Shown in pieces: positions 32,667-43,307 of a stretch of DNA of 64,000 bases (the first letter of the stretch is position 1; every line of letters begins with the position of its first letter). Origin of the DNA: Streptomyces zinciresistens K42 (lineage in GTDB: Bacteria > Actinomycetota > Actinomycetes > Streptomycetales > Streptomycetaceae); the NCBI RefSeq assembly GCF_000225525.1, contig NZ_AGBF01000017.1:1-64000 (forward strand). Reading direction: 5' to 3'. The notes under the pieces are model-generated. The model saw only the letters and a list, made by a program, of their open reading frames with translations, was not told where the DNA came from and did not search any database. Made by a program: the position numbers and the translations under genes.

Positions 32667-33642
32667 GCCAACTCCTTACTCTCTGCCGCCGCCTGCCCCA
32701 TGCGCGGTGCAGGCCCACCACTCCCATAACGAGCGGGAGTTCCGCAGGGCTCGGGAGTCTGATCGTTGCGTTCGAATCGTCCGGGGCAACCCTATGCGAC
32801 GGCCGGACGGACGCCGTCGACCCCCGTGCCGCGTCGGACACGGAGGCGTAGGTGCTCGGCTCGTCGAGACTGTTCCAGCGTCCCACGGGCCAGGCGATGA
32901 CGCGGGCGCGTCCCACCACCTGGTCCTCGGAGACCGTGCCGCCGTACTGGTTCTGGTGGGCGCGGGAGTCCGCCGAGTTGGCGCGGTGGTCGCCCATCAC
33001 CCACAGCCGCCCCCGGGGGACGGTGACGTCGAACTCGGACTCGGACGGGGCGTTGCCCGGATACAGGTAGTCCTCGATCAGGGGAACGCCGTTGACGGTG
33101 ACCCTCCCCTGGGTGTCGCAGCACCTGACCCGGTCGCCGCCGACGCCGACGACGCGCTTGATCAGATCCTTCTCGTTGTCGGACGGCAGCAGGCCGATGA
33201 AGGTGAGCGCCTGCTTGACCTGCTTGATGACGACGGGGTCGTCCTTCTTCGCCGTCGTCTGCTCGCCCTGGAGCCAGCCGCCGGGGTCCTTGAAGACGAC
33301 GACGTCGCCGCGCTGCGGCCGGGAGCCGAACCAGGGCGTCAGCTTGTCGACCAGGACGCGGTCGCCGATCTGGATCGTCCGCTCCATGGAACCGGAGGGG
33401 ATCACGAACGCCTGGACGAGGAAGGTCTTCAGGACCAGCGCGATGAGGACCGCGACGCCGACGAGGAGAGGTATCTCCTTGATCGCGGAGCGTCTGCGGC
33501 GCCGCTTGACCTTCTGCTGGAGCTTGCGGCGCTCCGCGCGGGACCTGCCGCCCGCCGGTCCGGCGGTCCGCCGCACGCCGGTGGGGAGCAGATTGTCGGC
33601 GGCGCTGCTGCCGACCCCGCGGGGCCTGCCACGGTTACCCAC
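32554..33642 (-). CDS. sipX: Type I signal peptidase (SipX position)
   Basis: This protein of 362 aa has its anchor at about residues 57-77, catalytic Ser in VIPSGSMER near 84, Lys in LIKRVVGVGGD near 158 and WVMGDHRANSADS near 210. The signal peptidase domain ends near residue 255; an Arg/Gly-rich tail of about 100 residues follows and reads through the sipY ribosome-binding site into its first 113 nt. The GTG at 33642 overlaps the sipW stop codon by 8 bp. The true stop may have been lost. Confidence 0.85.
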   Translation of the reverse strand: MGNRGRPRGVGSSAADNLLPTGVRRTAGPAGGRSRAERRKLQQKVKRRRRRSAIKEIPLLVGVAVLIALVLKTFLVQAFVIPSGSMERTIQIGDRVLVDKLTPWFGSRPQRGDVVVFKDPGGWLQGEQTTAKKDDPVVIKQVKQALTFIGLLPSDNEKDLIKRVVGVGGDRVRCCDTQGRVTVNGVPLIEDYLYPGNAPSESEFDVTVPRGRLWVMGDHRANSADSRAHQNQYGGTVSEDQVVGRARVIAWPVGRWNSLDEPSTYASVSDAARGSTASVRPSHRVAPDDSNATIRLPSPAELPLVMGVVGLHRAWGRRRQRVRSWRGGCGGWRTVRARRRGAPRTSRGRGRPCLGRRRDLRE

Positions 33643-34351
33643 GGGCGCCGCCGGGTGCGGGGACGCGCGCGTAGGCTCCGGGACGCTCCAGCCGGGTCCA
33701 GCGGTCGCGCGGCCAGATGATCCAGTCGGCGCGGCCGATGACGTCCTCGACGGGGACCATGCCCCCGCCGGGCGAGCCCAGGCGGTCGCGGGAGTCGCTG
33801 GAGGCGCTGCGGTGGTCGCCGAGGACGAACAGGGTGCCGGCGGGCACGGCGACGTCGAAGCGGACCGTGGACGGGCGGTCACCGGGGTACAGGAACGCCG
33901 ACTCGTCGACCGACCGTCCGTTCACCCGGATCCTCCCCTCCTTGTCGCAGCAGACCACGCGGTCGCCCCCCACGCCCACCACGCGCTTGATGTAGTCGGC
34001 GGCGCCGAAGTACCCGGTTCCGTCGAACACCACCACGTCGCCGCGGCGCGGTCCGGCACCGAAACGGTACGCCAACTTGTTTACGAGAACGCGGTCTCCG
34101 ATCCTCAACGCGGACTGCATCGATCCGCTCGGGATCTCGAACGGCCGCACCACGAGCGTGTTGAGTATCAGCAGAAACACCAGGAAGACCAGCAGGGTGA
34201 GACTGATCCGGCCGCCCGGAAGCCATCCGGCGATCCGCGCCACCGACGACGAACGCGACCGCTCCTCCCGGCCCTCGGGTTCCGGGGTGTCCGCGGAGCC
34301 GGAGGGGAGGGAGGAGCGGTCGCGCTCGGTCTGCTGTGCTTCGGTGTCCAT
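33635..34351 (-). CDS. sipW: Type I signal peptidase (SipW position)
   Basis: This 238-aa protein is a complete signal peptidase: anchor at about residues 50-70, Ser in EIPSGSMQS near 76, Lys in YIKRVVGVGGD near 119 and FVLGDHRSASSDS near 170. A short hairpin, GGGGCC with GGCCCC, lies just upstream of the ATG (34353-34375) and may reduce initiation. It is the first of four peptidases after rplS on the same strand. Confidence 0.92.
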   Translation of the reverse strand: MDTEAQQTERDRSSLPSGSADTPEPEGREERSRSSSVARIAGWLPGGRISLTLLVFLVFLLILNTLVVRPFEIPSGSMQSALRIGDRVLVNKLAYRFGAGPRRGDVVVFDGTGYFGAADYIKRVVGVGGDRVVCCDKEGRIRVNGRSVDESAFLYPGDRPSTVRFDVAVPAGTLFVLGDHRSASSDSRDRLGSPGGGMVPVEDVIGRADWIIWPRDRWTRLERPGAYARVPAPGGARG

Positions 34352-34398
34352 CGGGGCCAGATGCTATCCGGCCCCGCTGTGGACTCCGTGGGGGACGT

Positions 34399-34413
34399 CG
34401 GGGGACGCCCCCG
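34399..34413 (-). terminator. Short hairpin after rplS
   Basis: CGGGGG and CCCCCG flank ACG as a perfect 6-bp stem, 8 bp after the rplS stop codon. It is short and lacks a T tract. Confidence 0.4.
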
Positions 34414-34420
34414 GAGGCGC

Positions 34421-34771
34421 TCAGTTGTCGCGCTTCTCCTTGATCTTCGCCGCCTTGCCGCGCAGCTCGCGCAGGTAGTACAGCTTGGCGCGGCGGACGT
34501 CGCCCCGGGTGACGAGCTCGATCTTCTCGACGATCGGGGTGTGCACCGGGAAGGTGCGCTCGACGCCGACGGAGAAGGAGACCTTGCGGACCGTGAAGGT
34601 CTCGCGCACCCCGGCGCCCTGGCGGCGGATCACGACGCCCTTGAACTGCTGCACACGGGAGCGGTTGCCCTCGATGACGCGGACGTGGACGTTGACCGTG
34701 TCACCGGGGCGGAACGCCGGGACGTCGGTGCGCAGCGACGCGGAGTCGACGGTGTCGAGCAGGTGGGACAT
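34421..34771 (-). CDS. rplS: 50S ribosomal protein L19
   Basis: This 116-aa protein begins [14 protein letters not shown] and has the L19 hallmarks: [42 protein letters not shown] and [21 protein letters not shown]. It contacts 16S and 23S rRNA at the subunit interface. The ATG at 34771 gives the standard length. It is followed by the signal peptidase genes and preceded by trmD on the same strand. Confidence 0.97.
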   Translation of the reverse strand: MSHLLDTVDSASLRTDVPAFRPGDTVNVHVRVIEGNRSRVQQFKGVVIRRQGAGVRETFTVRKVSFSVGVERTFPVHTPIVEKIELVTRGDVRRAKLYYLRELRGKAAKIKEKRDN

Positions 34772-34905
34772 TTCGTCTGCTTTCTTCGCTGATGCCACAG
34801 GTCATCAACGGACCTAGAGATCTGGGTGAGAGTGCCGTGCCCGTCGGGGCGGACGTCGTGTCCCCCTGTGGCAGGGGCGCACGCCGGACGGCGCACAACA
34901 GCCGC

Positions 34906-35739
34906 CTATTCTTCCACGGCCTCGGTCCTGCGCCAAAATCGGCCGAGGCGCTCCCCCTCCGGGTCGGGCGTCCAGCCCAGGATGGAGAGCATCTCGCGGT
35001 CCTTCTTGTCGAAGGCAGCGGGGGCGCAGCGCTCGATCAGGTCGGGCCGGTGGGCCGTCGTGCGCCGCAGTGCCTCGTCGCGGCGCCAGCGGGCGATCTT
35101 GCCGTGGTGGCCGCTGAGCAGCACGTCGGGGATGTCCCGGCCGCGCCACTCGGGCGGCTTGGTGTAGACGGGGCCCTCCAGGAGGCTCGCCATGGCGCCG
35201 GGCGCGAAGGAGTCGTCCCGGTGCGACTCGGCGTTGCCGAGGACGCCTGGTAGGAGCCGGGCCACCGCCTCCGTGACGACCAGGACGGCCGCCTCCCCGC
35301 CGGCGAGGACGTAGTCCCCGATGGAGACCTCGTGGACCGGCATCCGGGTCGCGTACTCGTCGACGACGCGGCGGTCGATGCCCTCGTAGCGGGCCGGGGT
35401 GAAGATCAGCCAGGGCCGCTCGGACAGCGCGACGGCGAGTTCCTGGGTGAAGGGGCGGCCGCTCGGGGTGGGAACGATCAGGCAGGGCTGCCGCGCGCCC
35501 GCCTCGTAGCCGTCCGCCAGCACCCCGTCCAGGGCGTCGCCCCAGGGCTCGGTCTTCATGACCATGCCGGGGCCGCCGCCGTACGGGGTGTCGTCGACGG
35601 TGTGGTGCCGGTCGCGGGTCCAGCCGCGCAGGTCGTGCACCTGGACGTCGAGCTGCCCGCGCGCGCGTGCCTTGCCGACGAGGGAGACGTTCAGCGGCTC
35701 CAGGTACTCGGGGAAGATCGTGACGACGTCGAGCCGCAT
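34906..35739 (-). CDS. trmD: tRNA (guanine-37-N1)-methyltransferase
   Basis: This 277-aa SPOUT methyltransferase modifies G37 of tRNAs to prevent frameshifting. The knot-forming motifs are visible: PARYEGIDRRVVDEY near residue 116 and SIGDYVLAGGEAAVL near 137. GGGPGMVMKTEPW near 55 is also typical. The C-terminus is extended by about 40 residues compared with the E. coli enzyme. The ATG overlaps the rimM stop codon by one base (TGATG), so the two are coupled. Confidence 0.97.
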   Translation of the reverse strand: MRLDVVTIFPEYLEPLNVSLVGKARARGQLDVQVHDLRGWTRDRHHTVDDTPYGGGPGMVMKTEPWGDALDGVLADGYEAGARQPCLIVPTPSGRPFTQELAVALSERPWLIFTPARYEGIDRRVVDEYATRMPVHEVSIGDYVLAGGEAAVLVVTEAVARLLPGVLGNAESHRDDSFAPGAMASLLEGPVYTKPPEWRGRDIPDVLLSGHHGKIARWRRDEALRRTTAHRPDLIERCAPAAFDKKDREMLSILGWTPDPEGERLGRFWRRTEAVEE

Positions 35740-36290
35740 CAGCTCTCGTCCTCCGCGTCGCGCGACGAGGCGGTCTCCGCCCGGTCGTCGATCAGGCCGG
35801 GCGGCGGCGTGATGACGGCGCGCTGCTCTGCCAGGTCGATCTCGGCGACGATCTCCTCGACGAAGGGGATCATCACCTCCGAGCCGTCGGGGCGCTCGAC
35901 GATGAACAGGTCCTGCGAGGGCAGGTGGGAGATCTCGGTGATCCGGCCGACCTCCGTGCCGTCCGCGGTCACCACGTCGAGGTCGACGAGCTGGTGGTCG
36001 TAGTACTCGTCCTCGCCCTCGGGCAGTTCCTCCGGGTCGACGTCGGCGATCAGGACGGTGTTGCGCAGGGCCTCGGCGCCGGTGCGGTCGTGGACGCCCT
36101 CGAAGCGCAGCAGGAGCCGGCCGCTGTGGACCCGGCCGGTCGCGACGGTGAGCGGCCCCGTGGCGGCGGGGTCGGTGGTGAGGACCGCGCCGGGACCGAG
36201 CCTGAGTTCGGGCTCGTCGGTGCGCACCTCGACGGTGACCTCGCCCTTGATGCCGTGGGCGCGGCCGATCCGCGCGACTACCAGCTGCAC
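35739..36290 (-). CDS. rimM: 16S rRNA processing protein RimM
   Basis: This 183-aa protein assists 30S maturation. It starts with [18 protein letters not shown], the usual N-terminus, and has a C-terminal PRC-barrel ([20 protein letters not shown] to FIVERPDG). GTG at 36290 is chosen for an upstream AGGAGA; the frame is open 52 codons further without coding character. It lies between the KH-domain gene and trmD, the usual rpsP-khpA-rimM-trmD-rplS order. Confidence 0.96.
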   Translation of the reverse strand: MQLVVARIGRAHGIKGEVTVEVRTDEPELRLGPGAVLTTDPAATGPLTVATGRVHSGRLLLRFEGVHDRTGAEALRNTVLIADVDPEELPEGEDEYYDHQLVDLDVVTADGTEVGRITEISHLPSQDLFIVERPDGSEVMIPFVEEIVAEIDLAEQRAVITPPPGLIDDRAETASSRDAEDES

Positions 36291-36411
36291 TGTGCTTGCT
36301 CTCCTGTCGGACTGTGCTGTCGGAGGACTGCGCGCCCCCGGGCTCCGTACGACTGCGGGCCGGGGACGGCCCAGTGGCCCTCCCCGGCCCGAGCCGGTGC
36401 TGCGTTCGGCG

Positions 36412-36651
36412 TCAGCGGACGTGGTCCACGTCGACGAGGTCGACACGGACGCCCCGGCCGCCGATGGCGCCCACGACGGTGCGCAGAGCGCGCGCGGTGC
36501 GGCCGTTGCGGCCGATCACCTTGCCGAGGTCGTCGGGGTGCACCCGGACCTCCAGCACGCGCCCGCGACGCAGGTCGCGCGAGGCGACCTGCACATCGTC
36601 AGGGTTGTCGACGATGCCCTTCACGAGGTGCTCGAGAGCCTCCTCGAGCAT
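36412..36651 (-). CDS. khpA: KH-domain RNA-binding protein KhpA
   Basis: This 79-aa protein is one KH domain with the GxxG loop IGRNGRTA near residue 48. KhpA usually partners KhpB in RNA binding and affects cell elongation and division in Gram-positive bacteria. It starts 2 bp after the rpsP stop codon. The short acidic start and the closing DLVDVDHVR are typical of the family. Confidence 0.95.
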   Translation of the reverse strand: MLEEALEHLVKGIVDNPDDVQVASRDLRRGRVLEVRVHPDDLGKVIGRNGRTARALRTVVGAIGGRGVRVDLVDVDHVR

Positions 36652-36653
36652 GC

Positions 36654-37073
36654 TCAGGCCTCGGCCGACTCGGACGCGGCGGCAGCCTCGTCCTTCTTCT
36701 CCGCCTTCTTCTTCTGGGTGATCGCCTCACCCTTGCCCTCGTCGTCGCCGCCGAGCGCCTCGAACGACGGGCGCGCCTTCTTCGGCTCGGCGACGAGCAG
36801 CGGAGCCGGGGCGGGCTCGCCCTTGAACTTCTGCCAGTCGCCGGTCTTCTTGAGGATGGCGAGGACGGGCTCGGTCGGCTGCGCGCCGACACCGAGCCAG
36901 TACGCGACGCGCTCGCCGTCCACCTCGATGACCGACGGGTTGTACGTCGGGTGGTACTTGCCGATCTCCTCGATCGCACGGCCGTCACGGCGGGTGCGGG
37001 AGTCGGCGACGACGATGCGGTAGTGAGGCGAACGGATCTTGCCCAGACGCTTCAGCTTGATCTTGACTGCCAC
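36654..37073 (-). CDS. rpsP: 30S ribosomal protein S16
   Basis: This 139-aa protein begins [19 protein letters not shown], the universal S16 N-terminus, and then has [15 protein letters not shown] and [15 protein letters not shown]. It has a charged Lys/Glu/Ala-rich C-terminal extension of about 45 residues usual in Streptomyces. The GTG at 37073 follows AGGAGA. It is the first gene of the rpsP-khpA-rimM-trmD-rplS cluster. Confidence 0.97.
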   Translation of the reverse strand: MAVKIKLKRLGKIRSPHYRIVVADSRTRRDGRAIEEIGKYHPTYNPSVIEVDGERVAYWLGVGAQPTEPVLAILKKTGDWQKFKGEPAPAPLLVAEPKKARPSFEALGGDDEGKGEAITQKKKAEKKDEAAAASESAEA

Positions 37074-37416
37074 GGGAGTGGGTTCTCCTGGTTTTGACGT
37101 GGTGGGGCACGGCGGAATGCCGCGTGGGGTTGCGGTACCCGAGTGCCCGACGGACGCGTCAGCCGGAGGAGAGAGGGGTCCTGTGCGGCTGTCGAGTACA
37201 GCTAGCCATTGTGCCACACCCCGCGGGCCCGCCGTCCGCCGAGGGGGCGGCGCCCGCTCGGCGGGCACGACTGAGCGGCACCCGGCGGACCGGGTGCCGT
37301 CCCAGCGGGCCGTACGGCCGCCTCGCGCGTGGGTGCCGCCTGCACGACGTACCCGCTGCGCCGACGCCGCGTGTGAGACCGGCAGCCACGAGATGCCGGT
37401 GTGCCACGCGGCGGCG
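37074..37416. other. Intergenic region upstream of rpsP
   Basis: This 343-bp gap holds the rpsP leader and promoter and the terminator of the SprT-like gene at 37277-37298. No promoter boxes were convincing. Confidence 0.5.
37277..37298 (-). terminator. Hairpin downstream of the SprT-like gene
   Basis: GGCACCCGG and CCGGGTGCC form a perfect 9-bp stem with a CGGA loop, 119 bp after the stop codon. Confidence 0.5.
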
Positions 37417-38013
37417 TCAGGCGGCCCCGACCACCTCGGGGATGCGGAACGGCTTCCCGCAGCCGCCGCACACGATCGGCGCCTGGGCCAGTACCGACGG
37501 CACGACCCGGACGTTGCGGCCGCAGTCGCAGACCGCCTTGACGCGGACGCCGCCCCCGGAGGAGCCGTGCCGCGCGGCCGGACCCCGGAAGGTACGGCTG
37601 GTGTCGGCGGAGGTCGCCGCGGTGTGGGCCTTCAGCGCGCGCTGGAGGCGTTCGATGGTCGGGCGGTAGCGGCGCTTGGCCTCGGGGTTGAGCGTGACCA
37701 GGGAGAAGCCGCTGCTCGGGTGCGGCTCCTCGGGGTGATCCAGGCCGAGTTCCTCGGCGATGGCCAGGAATCGGCGGTTGTGGTACCGGCCGGCCCGGGA
37801 GGTGTCGCGGACGCCGCGCGAGGCGGCGATCCCGTGGACTGCTTCGTGAAGCAGCCGCTCGAAGGAGAGCTCGTGCCCGCACGCGGACGACGACTCCCCG
37901 ATCAGGGACTCTGGCGCGGCGAGATCCGGCAGCTCGGGGTGGTACCGCTGAATGTCGGCCCACGCCTGCGCCAGTTCTGCGGCGAGAACAGGTGGTGTCT
38001 GTGTCGTGCTCAC
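37417..38013 (-). CDS. SprT-like putative zinc metalloprotease with C-terminal zinc ribbon
   Basis: This 198-aa protein carries HEAVH at residues 56-60 inside [10 protein letters not shown], the HExxH zinc motif of SprT-like proteins, and a possible third ligand (YHNRRF) near residue 78. The C-terminus has CDCG and CGGCGKPF about 18 residues apart, a zinc ribbon of the kind seen in SprT/Spartan-like and transposase-like proteins. Function is not established; a protease acting on DNA-bound proteins is one possibility. GTG at 38013 is the start that removes an unlikely 160-codon low-complexity extension, but no ribosome-binding site is obvious. Confidence 0.75.
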   Translation of the reverse strand: MSTTQTPPVLAAELAQAWADIQRYHPELPDLAAPESLIGESSSACGHELSFERLLHEAVHGIAASRGVRDTSRAGRYHNRRFLAIAEELGLDHPEEPHPSSGFSLVTLNPEAKRRYRPTIERLQRALKAHTAATSADTSRTFRGPAARHGSSGGGVRVKAVCDCGRNVRVVPSVLAQAPIVCGGCGKPFRIPEVVGAA

Positions 38014-38741
38014 GTAATGACAACGAGCCGGAGTGCCGCTGTGTTCCGATTCCAGGGCATCCCAAATAATTTGCACGTACCCGTCAGTTGTGAATGATGC
38101 ACACCGACGAGGGCGGGTGCGCAGATCTGCGGAGAAGCCTCGCAGCTCGCCACAAGCTGGTGCGTAGCCCCACGTACGCCCCCGCGCGCAGGCCGGGCGC
38201 GGACGGCCGGGCCGATGGGATTCGCAGATGCGCAAGAGCCGTTTCGGCCGCTCCCGGCTCTCCCCCCGCCGTCCCCTCGGGTTAACGCGCGCCACGGCCG
38301 CGACGTTACCGGTCGTGTCCCCAGCGTCCGGCACCGCCCCGTCCCTCCCCGCTCCGCGCCGTCCCTCCCCCGTCCTCCCCCGTCCTCCCCGCTCCGCTCC
38401 TGCCCTCCCCGCACATCCCCGTCCCTCCCCGCCGCGTCCCGGCCCGTCCCCTGCCGGACCGGACGCGTGCGGGACTCCCGGCGCCCGCGGGCCCGGCGCG
38501 GGAGGTTCCCGGCGCACGCCTGCGGGACGGATGCCTCCGCCGTGGCGCGAGGGTACGGGCCCGGATTACCGGAATGTGAATTCTGGCCATGAACGCGGCC
38601 GGGCCGCAAGCAGGTCCTCACGACCCCTGGACGCGGGGACGGGCGCGGAGTTACCTGGCATACGGGGGGAGCGCGAGCGCATGCCACGGGGGCGACGGAA
38701 TCGGGCATGGCGACAACTCTCTGCGGATTGGGGCGCTTTAC
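38014..38741. other. Long intergenic region with palindrome and C-rich tract
   Basis: This 728-bp gap between divergent genes has no supported gene. AT-richer DNA (AAATAATTTGC near 38064) probably holds the promoter of the SprT-like gene. A perfect 12-bp palindrome, CGCAGATCTGCG, is at 38119-38130. A strongly strand-biased C-rich tract occupies 38333-38460. Confidence 0.6.
38333..38460. repeat. C-rich low-complexity tract (G-rich on the minus strand)
   Basis: Repeats of CCCTCCCC, CCGTCCTCCC and similar units run for about 125 bp with almost no A. The minus strand therefore carries many GGGG/GGAGGG runs that could form G-quadruplexes. Frames through it encode only Pro/Ser/Arg-rich noise. Confidence 0.7.
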
Positions 38742-39614
38742 ATGACACCAACGCTCGTGCGTCAGCACCGGCCGCCCGCGGAAACGGTTCTCCGCGTGGA
38801 CCGGGGTGCACGCGCGCGTGACTGGTCCGAGATCCAGGAGCGGATGCTGGTCCCGCTCTACGAGGCCGTCTACGAGCGACTGGAGGTGGGCCCCGGCACC
38901 AGACTGCTGGGCCTGGGCTGCGGCAGCGGACTCGCCCTGCTGATGGCGGCGTCCCGGGGCGCGGCCGTCACCGGTGTCGAGTCCTCCTCCCCGGAGCGGC
39001 TGGCCCTGGCACGGCGGCGGCTGCTTCCCGAGGAGCCCGGCAGAACCCGCGACGGGGACACGCGCACGCGTGCCGACGCCCGGCTGCTCGACGCCCGCCC
39101 GCGGGCCGCCGCCCCGGAGGACCCGGCGTACACCCTGGTGACCTCGTTCGAGCCCGTCGGCTGCCCGGCGGACGGCTCGGAAGAGCTGGGGGGGACGCTC
39201 GCGGCGGCGGTGCCGCTCGCCCGGCGGGGCTCGCCGGTGGTGCTCGCCGGCTGGGGTCCCCCGGAGCGCTGCGCCACGTCGTCGGTGCTGCGGGTGGCCA
39301 CGAGACTGGCCGATCCCCTGCGCGGTACGGGCAGCTGGCGTCCCGCGCGGCGCGACGACCTGGAGGAGGCGGCGCGGCGCGCGGGCCTGCGGCCGGACGG
39401 TTCGGGCCGGGTGGCCTGCCCGTTCGGCTACGCGGACACCGGCAGCGCGGTGCGCGGACTGCTGTCGACGGGCCTGTTCGACGCGGCGGTCGCCGCGACC
39501 GACCGGGCGCAGGTGGACAAGGAGGTGGCGGAGGCGCTGCATCCGCATCAGCGGCGGGACGGCACGGTGTGGATGCCGAACGTGTTCCGCTATCTGATCG
39601 CCCGGGTGCCGTGA
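38742..39614 (+). CDS. Class I SAM-dependent methyltransferase-like protein
   Basis: This 290-aa protein has a Rossmann methyltransferase start: RLLGLGCGSGLALLMAA near residue 48 (motif I) and VTGVESSSPERLALA near 70 (motif II acid). Motif IV and the C-terminal sheet are less clear, and the middle segment (about 85-120) is Arg/Asp-rich. The substrate is unknown. The ATG at 38742 has only a weak ribosome-binding site, and the frame is open upstream to 38589. The gene is convergent with the FtsH paralogue. Confidence 0.75.
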   Translation: MTPTLVRQHRPPAETVLRVDRGARARDWSEIQERMLVPLYEAVYERLEVGPGTRLLGLGCGSGLALLMAASRGAAVTGVESSSPERLALARRRLLPEEPGRTRDGDTRTRADARLLDARPRAAAPEDPAYTLVTSFEPVGCPADGSEELGGTLAAAVPLARRGSPVVLAGWGPPERCATSSVLRVATRLADPLRGTGSWRPARRDDLEEAARRAGLRPDGSGRVACPFGYADTGSAVRGLLSTGLFDAAVAATDRAQVDKEVAEALHPHQRRDGTVWMPNVFRYLIARVP

Positions 39615-39624
39615 GGCCGGCGTC

Positions 39625-41559
<1,935 letters not shown>

Positions 41560-41602
41560 ATCTGGACGTTACGGCAGACGGCGGTCCACGGCACGCGCAA
41601 AA

Positions 41603-41630
41603 AGGGCGCCCCCGTCGGCGGGGGCGCCCT
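41603..41630 (-). terminator. Rho-independent terminator of ffh
   Basis: AGGGCGCCCCCG and CGGGGGCGCCCT form a 12-bp stem with a 4-nt loop. On the minus strand it is followed by TTTTTGCG, a rare true T tract in this genome. Confidence 0.85.
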
Positions 41631-41668
41631 CTGCGGCGCAGGGACGGACCGGGCCCGCGCGGGCCCGG

Positions 41669-43222
41669 TCAGCCCATGAACTTCTTGAACTCGTCCGGCA
41701 GCTCGAAGTCCTGTCCGGCCTGCTGGCCCGGCACCCCGAAGGCGCCGCCGCCCTGAGCGGCCGCGGCCCGGCGGGCGGCCTCCTCCTGCTCCTGCTGCTT
41801 GCGCTTCATCGGGTTGCCGGAGCGCTGCTTGCCCTTGGCCTTCTTGGGCTGCTTCTTGGCGCGGCCGGGGCCGCCGCCCATGCCGGGGATCCCCGGCATG
41901 CCGGGCATACCGCCGCCCTGGGCCATGCGGGACATCATCTTGCGGGCCTCGAAGAACCGCTCGACGAGGTTCTTCACGGCGCTGACCTCGACACCGGAGC
42001 CCTTGGCGATCCGCGCGCGGCGGGAGCCGTTGATGATCGTCGGCTCCTGGCGCTCGGCCGGGGTCATCGACTTGATGATCGCGGCCGTGCGGTCGACGTC
42101 GCGCTCGTCGAGGTTGTTGATCTGGTCCTTCATCTGGCCCATGCCGGGCAGCATGCCGAGCAGTTTGGAGAGGGAGCCCATCTTCCTGACCTGCTCCATC
42201 TGGGCCAGGAAGTCGTCCAGGGTGAAGTCCTGGCCCTTCTTCGACGCCAGCTTGGAGGCCATTTTCTCGGCCTCTTCCTGACTGAACGTCTTCTCCGCCT
42301 GCTCGATCAGGGTGAGCAGGTCACCCATGTCGAGGATGCGGGAGGCCATCCGGTCCGGGTGGAAGGCGTCGAAGTCGCCGAGCTTCTCACCGTTGGACGC
42401 GAACATGATCGGCTTGCCGGTGACCTGGCGGATCGACAGGGCGGCGCCACCGCGGGCGTCGCCGTCGAGCTTGGAGAGCACCACGCCGTCGAAGCCGACG
42501 CCGTCGCGGAACGCCTCGGCGGTGTTGACCGCGTCCTGGCCGATCATCGCGTCGACGACGAAGAGGATCTCGTCCGGGGAGACCGCGTCGCGGATGTCGG
42601 CGGCCTGCCGCATCATCTCCTGGTCGATGCCCAGGCGGCCGGCGGTGTCCACGATCACGATGTCGTGGACCTTGGCCCTGGCGTGCTCGATGGAGTCCTC
42701 GGCGACCTTGACGGGGTCCCCCACGCCGTTGCCCGGCTCGGGCGCGTAGACCGCGACACCGGCGCGCTCGGCGACGACGCTCAGCTGGTTCACCGCGTTG
42801 GGGCGCTGGAGGTCGCAGGCGACGAGCAGCGGCGAGTGGCCCTGCTCCTTCAGCCAGTGGCCGAGCTTGCCCGCCAGGGTGGTCTTGCCTGCGCCCTGGA
42901 GACCCGCCAGCATGATCACGGTGGGCGCGGTCTTGGCGAAGCGCAGCCGCCGCGTCTCGCCGCCGAGGATCGTCACGAGCTCCTCGTTGACGATCTTCAG
43001 GACCTGCTGGGCGGGGTTCAGCGCCCGGGAGACGTCGGCGCCGAGGGCGCGCTCCTTGATGTTCTTGATGAACGAGCGGACGACGGGCAGGGCCACGTCC
43101 GCTTCGAGGAGCGCGATGCGGATCTCGCGCGCGGTGGCGTCGATGTCCGCCTCGGAGAGCCGTCCCTTGCCGCGCAGGTTCTTGAAAGTCGCTGAGAGGC
43201 GATCGGAGAGAGTATCGAACAC
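41669..43222 (-). CDS. ffh: Signal recognition particle protein Ffh
   Basis: This 517-aa SRP GTPase binds nascent signal sequences and SRP RNA. The NG domain has G1 GLQGAGKTT near residue 107, DTAGR near 192 and TKLD-type VLSKLDGD near 248; the M domain is Met-rich and contains the SRP RNA-binding RRARIAKGSG near 398. The C-terminus has a Gly/Met-rich stretch and a basic tail. GTG at 43222 is the accepted start. Its receptor gene, ftsY, lies about 7 kb away. Confidence 0.97.
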   Translation of the reverse strand: MFDTLSDRLSATFKNLRGKGRLSEADIDATAREIRIALLEADVALPVVRSFIKNIKERALGADVSRALNPAQQVLKIVNEELVTILGGETRRLRFAKTAPTVIMLAGLQGAGKTTLAGKLGHWLKEQGHSPLLVACDLQRPNAVNQLSVVAERAGVAVYAPEPGNGVGDPVKVAEDSIEHARAKVHDIVIVDTAGRLGIDQEMMRQAADIRDAVSPDEILFVVDAMIGQDAVNTAEAFRDGVGFDGVVLSKLDGDARGGAALSIRQVTGKPIMFASNGEKLGDFDAFHPDRMASRILDMGDLLTLIEQAEKTFSQEEAEKMASKLASKKGQDFTLDDFLAQMEQVRKMGSLSKLLGMLPGMGQMKDQINNLDERDVDRTAAIIKSMTPAERQEPTIINGSRRARIAKGSGVEVSAVKNLVERFFEARKMMSRMAQGGGMPGMPGIPGMGGGPGRAKKQPKKAKGKQRSGNPMKRKQQEQEEAARRAAAAQGGGAFGVPGQQAGQDFELPDEFKKFMG

Positions 43223-43307
43223 GGCGCTCGCGGTCCTCGGGGTCGGTGGCAGCTGGGAATCGCCCTCCAGGGTATCCCGGCCGCGCGGGTCGCCGGGATC
43301 CCCCGGT

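Noticed and set aside
38014..38517. Extension of the SprT-like gene across the C-rich tract
   Set aside because: The added residues are Arg/Gly/Pro-rich repeats encoded by the low-complexity tract, unlike any protein domain.
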